Assembly: GCF_000091305.1 (NCBI RefSeq)
Contig: NC_013929.1
Coordinates: 4,030,001-4,094,000 of the forward strand
Direction of reading: 5' to 3'
Source of the DNA: Streptomyces scabiei 87.22
GTDB lineage: Bacteria > Actinomycetota > Actinomycetes > Streptomycetales > Streptomycetaceae
Length of the DNA: 64,000 nt
Positions 25,469 through 34,242 of this stretch are shown piece by piece. The position numbers and the translations under genes were made by a program. The stretch's first letter is position 1. Each line of letters begins with the position of its first letter. The notes under the pieces are model-generated. The model was not told where the DNA came from. It was given only the letters and a program-made list of their open reading frames with translations, and did no database searches.

Positions 25469-27979
25469 CTACAGCTTCTCCACCGGCGCGTACCGCAGCA
25501 GCAGCCGCTTCGGCTTGGCATCGCCGAAGTCGATCGTCGCCTCCGCGTTCGCCCCCGAGCCCCCGACGCCGACGACCGTGCCGAGGCCGAACTGGTCGTG
25601 GGTGACGCGGTCGCCCACGGCGAGCGAGACCACCGGCTTCTCGTTGCCGCGGCGCGTCGCGAAGCCGGACGCCCCCGAGGCCGAGGAACGGGACCGGGAC
25701 GAGGACAGCGAGGACGCGACCCCGGAGGCCGGTCCGGAGGACACCGGTGTGGAGGCACCCGTGCGCTTCCACTCCAGATGGGTCGCCGGGATCTCCTCCA
25801 GGAAGCGGGACGGCGGGTTGTACGACGGCTGGCCCCAGGCGCTGCGGAGCGAGGAACGGGTGAGGTAGAGCCGTTCCCGCGCGCGGGTGATCCCGACGTA
25901 CGCGAGGCGGCGCTCCTCCTCCAGTTCCTTGGTCTGGCCGAGGGCACGCATGTGCGGGAAGACGCCGTCCTCCATGCCGGTGAGGAAGACGACCGGGAAC
26001 TCCAGGCCCTTGGCGGTGTGGAGGGTCATGAGCGTGATGACGCCCGAGCCGTCCTCCTCCTCGTCCGGGATCTGGTCCGAGTCGGCCACCAGCGCCACCC
26101 GCTCCAGGAAGGCGGGGAGCCCGGCGGGGTTCGCGGCCGCCTCCTCGCCCTCGGCTTCCGCGGCCCCGGACTCCTGCTCGAACTCCAGGGCGACGGCGGC
26201 GAGTTCCTGGAGGTTCTCGATGCGGGTCTCGTCCTGGGGGTCGGTGGACGCCTGCAACTCGGCCAGGTAGCCGGTCCGTTCGAGGACCGCCTCCAGGATG
26301 GTCGCGGGTCCGGCGCCGGACTCGACGACCGTGCACAGGTCGTCCATCAGCGTGTTGAACCGCTTGACCGCGTTGGTCGACCGGGCCGCCATGCCGTAGG
26401 CCTCGTCGACCCGCTTGAGCGCCTGCGGGAAGCTGATCTTCTCGCGCTGCGACAGGGCGTCGACCATCGCCTCCGCGCGGTCGCCGATGCCGCGCTTGGG
26501 CACGTTGAGGATGCGGCGCAGCGGGACGGAGTCCTCCGGGTTGGCGAGGACACGCAGATACGCGAGGACGTCGCGGACCTCCTTGCGCTCGTAGAAGCGG
26601 ACGCCGCCGACGACCTTGTAGGGCAGGCCGACGCGGATGAACACCTCTTCGAAGACACGGGACTGGGCGTTCGTCCGGTAGAAGACCGCGACGTCGCCGG
26701 CCTTGGCGTCGCCCGCGTCCGTCAGCCGGTCTATCTCGTCGGCGACGAACTGGGCCTCGTCGTGCTCGGTGTCGGCGACATAGCCGGTGATCTGCGCGCC
26801 CGCGCCCGCGTTGGTCCACAGGTTCTTCGGGCGGCGGGACTCGTTGCGCTCGATGACCGCGTTGGCCGCGCTCAGGATGGTCTGGGTGGAGCGGTAGTTC
26901 TGCTCCAGCAGGATCGTCGTCGCGTCCGGGTAGTCCTCCTCGAACTGGAGGATGTTGCGGATGGTCGCGCCGCGGAAGGCGTAGATCGACTGGTCGGCGT
27001 CACCCACCACGCAGAGCTCGGCGGGCGGTACGTCCCACTCGTCGGGCGGTACGTCCACGGGATGCTCGGAGGTGCCGACCAGCTCCCTGACCAGGGCGTA
27101 CTGCGCGTGGTTGGTGTCCTGGTACTCGTCGACGAGGACATGCCGGAAACGGCGGCGGTAGTGCTCGGCGACGTCCGGGAAGGCGCGCAGCAGATTGACC
27201 GTCGTCATGATCAGGTCGTCGAAGTCGAGCGCGTTCGCCTCGCGGAGGCGGGACTGGTAGAGCGCGTACGCCTGGGCGAGGGTCTTCTCGAAGCCGTCGG
27301 TGGCCTGGGCGGCGAAGTCCTCCTCGTCGATCAGCTCGTTCTTCAGGTTCGAGATCTTGGCGCTGAAGGACTTGGGCGGGAAACGCTTCGGGTCGAGGTC
27401 CAGATCGCGGCAGACGAGCGCCATCAGGCGCTTGCTGTCGGCGGCGTCGTAGATCGAGAAGGAGGACGTGAAGCCGAGCTTCTTGGACTCGCGCCGCAGG
27501 ATCCGGACGCACGCGCTGTGGAAGGTCATGACCCACATCGCGTTCGCGCGCGGGCCGACGAGCTGCTCGACGCGCTCCTTCATCTCGCCGGCGGCCTTGT
27601 TGGTGAAGGTGATCGCGAGGATCTGCCCCGGGTGGACCCGTCGCTCGCCGAGCAGGTGGGCGATGCGGTGGGTGAGCACCCGGGTCTTGCCGGAGCCGGC
27701 GCCGGCGACGATGAGCAGGGGCGAGCCCGCGTGGACCACGGCCGCGCGCTGGTTGTCGTTCAGCCCGTCCAGGAGCGCCGCCGCGTCGATCGCGGGGCGG
27801 GGGGCGCCGTCGCGGTAGTACGCGTCCCGGTCCGGAGGCACGTCGAACTTCCCGCCGAACAGATCGTCCGGAAGCGGCTCCGGTACGTGATCGTCCTCGG
27901 GCGGCGGCGGGGGCTCCTCCGCGTGGCCGCGGGGGGCCTGGAGGTCCGCCAGGAAGCTGTCGTCAAAGAGGCTGCTCAT
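25469..27979 (-). CDS. pcrA: ATP-dependent DNA helicase PcrA/UvrD1
   Basis: An 836-residue superfamily 1A helicase. After about 75 acidic/proline-rich residues it shows the Q-motif LNDNQRAAV, Walker A AGAGSGKT, motif Ia FTNKAAGEMKERV, Walker B DEYQDTN, motif III GDADQSIYAFRGA, motif IV LEQNYRST, and motifs V and VI with TLHTAKGLEFPVVFLTG and VGITRARERLYLTRS. The C-terminal about 60 residues form the Tudor-like RNA-polymerase-binding domain (VGDRVTHDQFGLGTVVGV). It acts in nucleotide excision repair, replication-conflict resolution and transcription-coupled repair. The upstream region carries a DNA-damage-type promoter. Confidence 0.97.
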   Translation of the reverse strand: MSSLFDDSFLADLQAPRGHAEEPPPPPEDDHVPEPLPDDLFGGKFDVPPDRDAYYRDGAPRPAIDAAALLDGLNDNQRAAVVHAGSPLLIVAGAGSGKTRVLTHRIAHLLGERRVHPGQILAITFTNKAAGEMKERVEQLVGPRANAMWVMTFHSACVRILRRESKKLGFTSSFSIYDAADSKRLMALVCRDLDLDPKRFPPKSFSAKISNLKNELIDEEDFAAQATDGFEKTLAQAYALYQSRLREANALDFDDLIMTTVNLLRAFPDVAEHYRRRFRHVLVDEYQDTNHAQYALVRELVGTSEHPVDVPPDEWDVPPAELCVVGDADQSIYAFRGATIRNILQFEEDYPDATTILLEQNYRSTQTILSAANAVIERNESRRPKNLWTNAGAGAQITGYVADTEHDEAQFVADEIDRLTDAGDAKAGDVAVFYRTNAQSRVFEEVFIRVGLPYKVVGGVRFYERKEVRDVLAYLRVLANPEDSVPLRRILNVPKRGIGDRAEAMVDALSQREKISFPQALKRVDEAYGMAARSTNAVKRFNTLMDDLCTVVESGAGPATILEAVLERTGYLAELQASTDPQDETRIENLQELAAVALEFEQESGAAEAEGEEAAANPAGLPAFLERVALVADSDQIPDEEEDGSGVITLMTLHTAKGLEFPVVFLTGMEDGVFPHMRALGQTKELEEERRLAYVGITRARERLYLTRSSLRSAWGQPSYNPPSRFLEEIPATHLEWKRTGASTPVSSGPASGVASSLSSSRSRSSASGASGFATRRGNEKPVVSLAVGDRVTHDQFGLGTVVGVGGSGANAEATIDFGDAKPKRLLLRYAPVEKL

Positions 27980-27988
27980 CGCTCTCCG

Positions 27989-28011
27989 AGTCTAGGCGCC
28001 CGCACTGACAG
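27989..28011 (-). promoter_or_regulatory. pcrA: PafBC/RecA-NDp-type promoter for pcrA
   Basis: On the minus strand cTGTCAGTG (28011-28003), 8 bases, then TAGACT (27994-27989), matching tTGTCRgtg-N8-TAnnnT. The -10 element ends nine bases before the pcrA ATG, so the leader is very short. From memory, uvrD1/pcrA belongs to the mycobacterial PafBC regulon, which fits. Confidence 0.75.
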
Positions 28012-28250
28012 CGGGAGGCCGCCCCGGGAAGTCCGCGTCCGCCGCGCACCCGCCCCACGGCGCCACGTACCGCGACCGCGGTGCGACGGTGAGCGATCGA
28101 GCGTACCGCCTGCCACACAGAAGAGGCTAAGGTCACGAAAACGTATCGGGCATATCGACCATCAACCTTCACACGGACCACACGAGTTGGCTAACTTTTT
28201 CTTCTGGGCCGTACGACCCAACCGGCGAACGTCGCCGGGCCGCACGACCC

Positions 28251-28402
28251 TCCGCCGAGTCCGGTGCGCCCATCGGGGCAGCCGGAGCCGGGGACCCACC
28301 GTTCTCCGGGGTGAATCGGCCCGACCGCCGCACGCGGCAAGGGCCGTAGGGCAAACCTTCCGAAGCATGCGCCCGAACCCGACAGCTAACTCGGTAGGCG
28401 GA
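28251..28402 (+). promoter_or_regulatory. c-di-AMP (ydaO/yuaA) riboswitch
   Basis: The aptamer is recognised from its conserved blocks: ccggggtgaatcggc (28306-28320) and the 3' block cgaacccgacagctaac (28374-28390). A P1 helix is formed by tccgccgag (28251-28259) with ctcggtaggcgga (28390-28402). It lies 22 bases upstream of the NlpC/P60 gene, whose AGGAG site is at 28410. In actinobacteria this class typically turns off cell-wall hydrolase genes when c-di-AMP is high. Confidence 0.92.
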
Positions 28403-28424
28403 CCATGGAAGGAGACGCCGAACC

Positions 28425-29681
28425 ATGGCGCCGCACCGCAAGCCGCGTCCGGCCGGAACGCGCGCGGGCATTCGCACCCCCGCTCTCGCCACCGCAGCCC
28501 TCACCTCCGTGGCGCTGCTGTCCCAGACGGCCGCGGCCACGGCCACGACCGCACCCTCCGCCGACGACAAGCCGAGCCTGGAGGAAGTCGAGAAGAAGGT
28601 CGGCGACCTCTACCGCCGGGCCGGTGCGACGACCGAGATCTACAACACGGCCAAGGAGAGGACGCCCAGGCCGAAGAGGCAGGTCGAGACGCTCCTCGAA
28701 GCCGTCACCAAGCGCCAGGAGAAGCTCAACGAGACGCGGAAGGAACCTGGTTCCCCCGCCGCGGCCCAGGACCGCACGGGCGCGTCGGCCCCCGATCAGG
28801 CGTCGCCGCTGCCGGCGGACGACCTGCGGGCCCACGTCGACCAGGACCGGCCGACGGACCGGCCGACGGACCCGTTGACGGGCCGCCAGAAGGAAGCCGC
28901 CGACGCGTACGCGAGCAACCCGGCCGAGGCCGCGGAGCAGCGCCGGGAGGCGAGCGACGGCCTCGACCGGCTCACCGAGACACAGAACACCCTCAAGGCC
29001 CGCAAGGCCACGGCCCGGGCGAAGCTCGCCCGGGCCCGCGAACTGCTGTCCACCCTCACCGCCGAGGAGAGGACCCGGCTCGGCGCGATCGAGCAGCGCG
29101 AGCGGGAGGAGGTCGACCGCGAGGCGGAGGAACTCGCACGGCAGCAGGCGGCCCAGACGGCGCCTCAGGGGTCCCGGGAAGCCCAGGGCCCCCAGGACGG
29201 CCAGGACTCCCCGGCGGGCCAGGCAGGATCGGGGAGAACCCCGGAGGACGCCTCGACCGGCACGGGCACGCCCACCGACACCATCCCGGGGACCACCGCC
29301 CCGGCCGAGGACACCGCGTACGCCACGAAGGCCGCCAAGGCCATCGCCCTCGCCCGCGCGCAGATCGGCAAGCCGTACGTCTGGGGCGCCACCGGCCCCG
29401 GGTCCTACGACCCCTCCGGCCTCACCCAGGCCGCCTGGAAGGCCGCCGGCGTCGACCTCCCCCGCACCACCCACGGCCAGGCCGCCGCCGGCACCACGGT
29501 CCCCCTCGCCGACGCCAGGCCCGGCGACCTCGTCCTCTTCTACGACAACGTCGGCCACGTCGGCCTCTACATCGGCAACAGCATGATGATCCACGCCCCG
29601 AAGCCGGGCACGTACGTCCGCGAGGAGTCGGTCTTCCACGACGGCGAGTCCTCGGTCCACAGCGTGGTGCGGCCGGCGTAG
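28425..29681 (+). CDS. NlpC/P60-family secreted protein lacking the catalytic cysteine
   Basis: A 418-residue exported protein. A signal peptide covers about residues 1-45 (cleavage in the AAATATTAPSA region), followed by a charged coiled-coil region (about 48-245), a low-complexity linker and a C-terminal NlpC/P60 fold (about 300-418). The fold retains AQIGKPYVWGATG, the histidine of NVGHVGLYIG and MIHAPKPG. The nucleophile position, normally FDCSGL, reads YDPSGL (codon ccc at 29410-29412). The protein should therefore be inactive as a peptidase and may be a structural or regulatory paralogue. It is controlled by a c-di-AMP riboswitch. A DRPT repeat interrupts the coiled coil. Confidence 0.93.
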   Translation: MAPHRKPRPAGTRAGIRTPALATAALTSVALLSQTAAATATTAPSADDKPSLEEVEKKVGDLYRRAGATTEIYNTAKERTPRPKRQVETLLEAVTKRQEKLNETRKEPGSPAAAQDRTGASAPDQASPLPADDLRAHVDQDRPTDRPTDPLTGRQKEAADAYASNPAEAAEQRREASDGLDRLTETQNTLKARKATARAKLARARELLSTLTAEERTRLGAIEQREREEVDREAEELARQQAAQTAPQGSREAQGPQDGQDSPAGQAGSGRTPEDASTGTGTPTDTIPGTTAPAEDTAYATKAAKAIALARAQIGKPYVWGATGPGSYDPSGLTQAAWKAAGVDLPRTTHGQAAAGTTVPLADARPGDLVLFYDNVGHVGLYIGNSMMIHAPKPGTYVREESVFHDGESSVHSVVRPA

Positions 29682-29709
29682 CCGCGCGGTCGCCGGGAGG
29701 AGCGGACCG

Positions 29710-30063
29710 TCAGGTCCAGAGCACCGCGATGAACACGTTCGCGACGGTCAGCGCGCCCACCAGGCCGAACAGTGGCTTCGCCACCTTCTCCTCGTCCCGC
29801 TTCACATAGACCAGCCCGAGGATCACGATCAGCAGGGCGAGCTTGACGCCGATCTTGATGTTGTTCACGGGCTGGTCGTCGGCCTGGTTGAGGCCGACGA
29901 GGAGTACGCCGGTGACGAGCATGGTGAGGGCGCCGTGGAGCATGGCGGGCACGAAGCGGGCGGTGCCCTGGCCCATGGCCTTCATCTGGGTGAGGAAGCC
30001 GCCCAGGAGCGAGGCGATGCCGATGATGTGGAGCGCGATGACGATGTGGATGAGTACGTCCAT
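29710..30063 (-). CDS. Four-helix integral membrane protein
   Basis: A 117-residue protein, almost entirely hydrophobic, with about four membrane helices: residues 4-24, 42-62, 73-90 and 97-116. Between helices 3 and 4 is a charged cytoplasmic-type loop KRDEEKVAK. No catalytic motif is visible. It lies between two NlpC/P60 genes and is convergent with the first (28-base gap). The gene is conserved in this place in Streptomyces as a hypothetical membrane protein. Function is unknown. Confidence 0.85.
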   Translation of the reverse strand: MDVLIHIVIALHIIGIASLLGGFLTQMKAMGQGTARFVPAMLHGALTMLVTGVLLVGLNQADDQPVNNIKIGVKLALLIVILGLVYVKRDEEKVAKPLFGLVGALTVANVFIAVLWT

Positions 30064-30187
30064 GCGCGGAGCCTAATGAGGAGCCCTCGGCCGCCCGGGC
30101 GCGGGGGCCGCGCCGGGGGCCTGCGGGGCTTGCGGGGCCGACGGGGGCCTGCGGGGCCGCCCGGAGACGGGGCGCCGACCTTGCATA

Positions 30188-30200
30188 TATGCGTCGCATA
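30188..30200. promoter_or_regulatory. Palindrome, candidate operator
   Basis: tatgcg-t-cgcata is a perfect 6-bp inverted repeat about one base centre in an AT-rich patch 125 bases upstream of the leftward membrane protein gene. PadR- or GntR-type sites look similar; the assignment is unproven. Confidence 0.3.
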
Positions 30201-30228
30201 GCACCGCAGCGCCGCCGAGTGGTCCGAA

Positions 30229-30245
30229 ATGACCGGATCGGTCAT
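30229..30245. promoter_or_regulatory. 17-bp palindrome, TetR-like operator candidate
   Basis: ATGACCG-gat-CGGTCAT has 7-bp perfect arms, the size usual for TetR-family operators. No regulator gene is adjacent. Confidence 0.35.
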
Positions 30246-30283
30246 CGCTCAGCGTGAAGGCGGCGGCGCCCGGGTGGGATCAC

Positions 30284-30311
30284 GGTCACATACGGTCACC
30301 TCACGGTCGGT
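30284..30311 (+). promoter_or_regulatory. GGTCAC direct repeats, PHO-box-like
   Basis: GGTCACA, GGTCACC and GGTCGGT recur at spacings of 10 and 11 bases. Streptomyces PhoP boxes are 11-bp direct repeats of a GKTCACC core, so this may be a PhoP (or AfsR) site for the downstream NlpC/P60 gene. The first spacing is one base short. Confidence 0.3.
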
Positions 30312-30564
30312 GCACGCCACTTCCGTACAACGCGTTACCGGCCCCTCACGCCCAGGTTTAGCGTCCTCCCTCAGGTGACCGGCTCCCCACCGCCGCCCGG
30401 CCAGGGGCGGCAGTCGGACACCACCGCCGAGAAGGTCCGGCGGCGTCCCGCTCCCCCTGTGCGGGCCGCCGCCGGACGTGCCACCGCTCCCCCCAGGCGG
30501 TCCGTACGGGCAGACGCTGTCCGTACCGCGGACGGCGGTCGTACGGAGAGGACGTGGACTCCAC

Positions 30565-31644
30565 GTGGCAGCGCACCGCAAGCCCAGACAGCGCTCACTC
30601 GGCGGCCATACGGTCCGCACGGCCGCGACCTTCGCCCTCGCGGGCGCGGCGACGGCGACCGGTTTCGACGGCACCGGACACGCCGACCCGCAGCTCACGC
30701 CCGAACAGGTCAGGGCCAAAGTGAACAAGCTGTTCCTCGAAGCCGAGGTCGCCACCGAGAAGTACAACGGCGCGAAGGAGAAGGCCGACAAGGCCCAGGA
30801 GAACCTCGAGGAGCTGCGCGACCAGGCCGCCCGCCGCACCGAACGGCTCAACTCGGCACGGGACCAGCTGGGTTCACTGGCGGCGGCGCAGTACCGGCGC
30901 GGGGGCATGGACCCGTCGTGGCAGCTCGCGCTCTCCGCCGACCCGGACCAGTACCTTGACGGTGCCGCCCTCGCCGAGCGGGTCGGCACCCGGCAGTCGG
31001 CGGATGTCGCCAGCGTCCGGAGGCAACTGCTGGAGATCGAACGGCTGCGCGGCGCCGCCCGGGTGGAACTGGGCACGCTCAAGACCCGCCAGACCGAGCT
31101 GAAGCGGCACAAGAAGACCGTCACCTCGAAGCTGTCCGACGCACGGCGGCTGCTCGGCCGGCTCACCACGGAGGACCGGGCACGGTTCGCCACCTCGGGC
31201 GGCACCTCGGGGCACGCCTCCCGCTCCTCCCTCTCGCCCCGGCGCGACCTCACCGGTCCGGTCTCCCCGGCCTCCGCCACCGCCGACGCCCCCGACTCCC
31301 GCGCCGCCGCGGCCGTCTCCTACGCCTTCTCCAAACTCGGAAGCCCCTACGTCTGGGGCGCCACCGGCCCGAACGCCTTCGACTGCTCCGGTCTCACCCT
31401 GGCGGCCTACCGCGCCGCGGGCATCTCCCTCCCCCGCACCACCTACTCCCAGATCAACGCCGGCCGCCGTGTCTCCCGTTCCGAGCTCCGCCCGGGCGAC
31501 CTCGTCTTCTACTACTCCGGCATCAGCCATGTCGGCATCTACATCGGCAACGGCCAGATGATCCACGCGCCCAACCCCTCGGCCCCGGTACGCGTGGCCC
31601 CGCTCGACGAGATGCCGTTCGCGGGAGCCACGCGGGTGACCTGA
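30565..31644 (+). CDS. Secreted NlpC/P60 peptidoglycan endopeptidase
   Basis: A 359-residue exported hydrolase. The start GTG at 30565 gives VAAHRKPRQRS, matching the start of the paralogue at 28425. A signal peptide is followed by a long coiled coil (about 40-210) and a C-terminal NlpC/P60 domain (about 245-359). The catalytic residues are intact: Cys in FDCSGLTLAA, His in ISHVGIYIG, and the third-site His in MIHAPNP. It is expected to cleave D-Glu-diaminopimelate type bonds in peptidoglycan. It ends at a hairpin terminator facing the response-regulator gene. Confidence 0.93.
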   Translation: MAAHRKPRQRSLGGHTVRTAATFALAGAATATGFDGTGHADPQLTPEQVRAKVNKLFLEAEVATEKYNGAKEKADKAQENLEELRDQAARRTERLNSARDQLGSLAAAQYRRGGMDPSWQLALSADPDQYLDGAALAERVGTRQSADVASVRRQLLEIERLRGAARVELGTLKTRQTELKRHKKTVTSKLSDARRLLGRLTTEDRARFATSGGTSGHASRSSLSPRRDLTGPVSPASATADAPDSRAAAAVSYAFSKLGSPYVWGATGPNAFDCSGLTLAAYRAAGISLPRTTYSQINAGRRVSRSELRPGDLVFYYSGISHVGIYIGNGQMIHAPNPSAPVRVAPLDEMPFAGATRVT

Positions 31645-31766
31645 CCCTGACCGGGCACCGCCGGTGAGGGCACTCCCGGCAGGACGCCTCTGCGGCCAGG
31701 ACGCATCCGGTCGGCAGGAGGCGGGGCAGACGGGGACGGGAGACACGGGCAGCGGAGCGGGGCTGA

Positions 31767-31792
31767 GCTTGGCTGGGCAAGCCCAGCCAAGC
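31767..31792. terminator. Bidirectional hairpin terminator
   Basis: A 12-bp inverted repeat (gcttggctgggc/gcccagccaagc) with an effectively 4-base loop lies between the convergent NlpC/P60 and response-regulator genes. Confidence 0.75.
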
Positions 31793-31896
31793 GCCGGTGA
31801 ACGGGACAGAGCGGCTCTCAGAGCCGAGGGCCGAGCGCCCGCCCCACCGCCCAAAAGCACCAGCCCCGACATCGGCACCGGCACCCGGTCGACTCC

Positions 31897-32790
31897 TCAC
31901 ACCAGACGTCGTGCCGTCGCCCATCTCGTCAGCTCGTGCCGGTTGGAGAGCTGCAACTTCCGCAGCACGGCGGAGACATGGGACTCCACCGTCTTCACCG
32001 AGATATAGAGCTGCTTGGCGATCTCCTTGTACGCGTAACCGCGGGCGATGAGACGCAGCACCTCGCGCTCGCGCTGCGTGAGCCGGTCGAGATCCTCGTC
32101 GACGGGCGGGGCGTCGGTGGAGGCGAAGGCGTCGAGAACGAAGCCGGCCAGGCGAGGGGAGAAGACGGCGTCGCCCTCCTGCACCCGGAAGATGGAGTCG
32201 ACGAGGTCCGTGCCGGTGATCGTCTTGGTGACATAGCCGCGCGCACCTCCCCGGATCACACCGATCACGTCCTCCGCCGCGTCCGAGACGGACAGCGCGA
32301 GGAACCGGACGGGCTGTTCGGCGTCCGCCATCAACGCGGAGCAGCGGCGCAGGACTTCGACGCCTCCGCCGCCGGGCAGATGCACGTCGAGGAGCACCAC
32401 CTCGGGCCGCGTGCTCGTGATCACCGAGACCGCCTGGTCGACGTCGGGCGCCTCCCCGACGACCTCCACACCGGTACGGTCCGTCTGCCCGATCTCGGCC
32501 TGCACTCCCGTACGGAACATCCGGTGATCGTCCACCAGCACGACCCGGACGTGCCGCCCGGCACCGGAGACGGCGGCTCCGGCCCCGCTTTCGGCCGCAG
32601 CGGACTGCCCGGCCGGCTCGGCGCCCGGGGCTGCCGCTGTGGTCGTGGAGGGCGTGTCGGGCCGGCCGGACTCGTCGGGCACACCCTCGGCCGCGTCCGT
32701 GCCCTGCGCGGTCGCACCGCTCCGGTCCCCGGCCGGGCCGGTGCCCGAACCGCCTGCGGCAAGGTCGTTCGCCCCGTTCGCGTCACTCAT
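31897..32790 (-). CDS. LuxR/NarL-family response regulator
   Basis: A 297-residue regulator with an unusual disordered N-terminal extension of about 78 residues. The receiver domain follows: acidic pair D87-D88 in LVDDHRMF, phosphoacceptor D135 in VLLDVHLPG, and the conserved Lys in YVTKTITG. The C-terminal LuxR-type HTH (about 230-295) contains LTQREREVLRLIARGYAYKE and VKTVESHVSAVLRKL. Its ATG overlaps the stop codon of the histidine kinase gene (ATGA), so the two are translationally coupled and form a cognate pair. Confidence 0.95.
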   Translation of the reverse strand: MSDANGANDLAAGGSGTGPAGDRSGATAQGTDAAEGVPDESGRPDTPSTTTAAAPGAEPAGQSAAAESGAGAAVSGAGRHVRVVLVDDHRMFRTGVQAEIGQTDRTGVEVVGEAPDVDQAVSVITSTRPEVVLLDVHLPGGGGVEVLRRCSALMADAEQPVRFLALSVSDAAEDVIGVIRGGARGYVTKTITGTDLVDSIFRVQEGDAVFSPRLAGFVLDAFASTDAPPVDEDLDRLTQREREVLRLIARGYAYKEIAKQLYISVKTVESHVSAVLRKLQLSNRHELTRWATARRLV

Positions 32791-34112
32791 GACGTCGTCT
32801 CCGCCCTCTCCATCTCCAACTCGACCTCCGTGCCGCCGTCCGGTACGGCGCGAAGCCGTGCCGTACCGCCATTGCGCTCCATGCGGCCGATGATCGATTC
32901 TCTGACCCCCATGCGGTCGGCGGGTATCGCGTCGAGATCGAAGCCCGGACCGCGGTCACGGACGGACACGAAGACCGTCTTTCCCTCGACCTCGGCGAAG
33001 ACCTGCACGGCACCGCCCTCGCCACCGTACTTGGCCGCGTTCACCATCGCCTCGCGCGCGGCCTGCATCTGTGCGCTCAGTCCTTCGTCGAGAGGGCAGT
33101 CGCCCACGACCACCACCTCTATGGGAACGCCGTGCTTGTCCTCGACCTCCGCGGCGTTGCGTCGCACGGCCTCCGCGAGGGTGTCCGGCTCGTCGTCCTC
33201 GTCCTTCCCCGTGCCCTCGGGCTTGTACAGCCAGTTCCGCAGGTCGCGCTCCTGGGCGCGGGCCAGGCGGCGCACCTCGTTCGGGCTGTCCGCGTTGCGT
33301 TGTATCAGTGTCAGCGTGTGCAGCACCGAGTCGTGGACGTGGGCCGCGACCTCCGCGCGCTCCTGGGCGCGGATGCGCATCAGGCGCTCCTCGGAGAGAT
33401 CCTGGGTCATCCGGACGAGATACGGGCCGGCCAGCAGCGTTATACCCACGAGCACCGCGAGCGCGGCCTGCAGCACCGAGCCCAGGTGGGCGGCCGAGCC
33501 CTGCAGGACGAATATCCCGGACACGCCCGCGGTGACCAGCAGGACGCCGGCCACGGAGCGAAGGAGCGTGATCGTCCGCCGCCGACGGCCGACCTCGGCC
33601 CAGCGGGCCCGCCGTGCGTTGTCCGCCTGCCGCCAGACCAGGGCGACGCCGGCCGCGACGAGCACGGTGGGCCAGAGATAGGCCCGGGCGGCTCCGCCGA
33701 GGTCCACGTTGCCGACGAAGACCATGGCCACGACGACCATGAGGAGCAGGGCGACTATCTGGCCGCGGTCGGGTTTGCGGGCCACGAGCCTGCGGCGGCC
33801 GTCGGGGGAGGTCTCGGTGGCGAGAGCGGGCGGCCGCTGGTTGTCGACGCCGCCCACACCGAGCGGGACGAAGAACCAGAACGCCGCGTAGACCAGGGCG
33901 CCGAGACCGTCCGCGAGGAAAAGGCCGGCGAACACGAGCCGTACCCAGGTCACGGGCAGACCGAGATGTCCGGCGAGCCCTCGCGCCACGCCTCCGAGCC
34001 AGCGTCCGTCGCTGCTGCGGTAGAGCTTGCGCGGGGGCCGCGGAGTGTCGACTGGCAGTGCTGCGGCTTCCGGCATGCCATCGATATTCACACGCACGGC
34101 GGATCGAGGCAT
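32787..34112 (-). CDS. PspC-domain sensor histidine kinase
   Basis: A 441-residue membrane kinase. An N-terminal PspC domain (about 25-85: KLYRSSDGRWLGGVARGLAG and its membrane helix) is followed by further helices up to about residue 230. Then comes the HisKA_3 segment with the phospho-accepting His in AAHVHDSVLHTLTL, and an HATPase domain with AMVNAAKYGG (N box) and RDRGPGFD (G1). The first ATG gives MPRSAVRVNI; an ATG 36 bases downstream (MPEAAALPV) is equally possible. It is divergent from a PspC/LiaF-like protein gene, 130 bases apart, which suggests a three-component envelope-stress system. Confidence 0.93.
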   Translation of the reverse strand: MPRSAVRVNIDGMPEAAALPVDTPRPPRKLYRSSDGRWLGGVARGLAGHLGLPVTWVRLVFAGLFLADGLGALVYAAFWFFVPLGVGGVDNQRPPALATETSPDGRRRLVARKPDRGQIVALLLMVVVAMVFVGNVDLGGAARAYLWPTVLVAAGVALVWRQADNARRARWAEVGRRRRTITLLRSVAGVLLVTAGVSGIFVLQGSAAHLGSVLQAALAVLVGITLLAGPYLVRMTQDLSEERLMRIRAQERAEVAAHVHDSVLHTLTLIQRNADSPNEVRRLARAQERDLRNWLYKPEGTGKDEDDEPDTLAEAVRRNAAEVEDKHGVPIEVVVVGDCPLDEGLSAQMQAAREAMVNAAKYGGEGGAVQVFAEVEGKTVFVSVRDRGPGFDLDAIPADRMGVRESIIGRMERNGGTARLRAVPDGGTEVELEMERAETTS

Positions 34113-34242
34113 CAGGGTCGATCCCCGAGACGCCCCTGATCTTCGGTCCGGGCGTGATCGAACACATCCCGGGGCGGATATCAGGGTTCGACCAGGGTCG
34201 TCCCGACTGCCATCGGGACGGCTCGGCGGTCACGATGGACGC

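Larger units (their letters stand above)
30064..30564. other. 501-base divergent intergenic region with candidate operators
   Basis: It separates the leftward membrane protein gene from the second NlpC/P60 gene. It contains two palindromes (30188-30200, 30229-30245) and a set of GGTCAC direct repeats (30284-30311). Despite the downstream cell-wall hydrolase, I find no ydaO-type riboswitch core here. Confidence 0.5.

Noticed and set aside
25206..26819. A 537-residue frame opposite/out of frame within pcrA
   Set aside because: It is a shadow of the pcrA frame; codon bias and motifs lie in pcrA.
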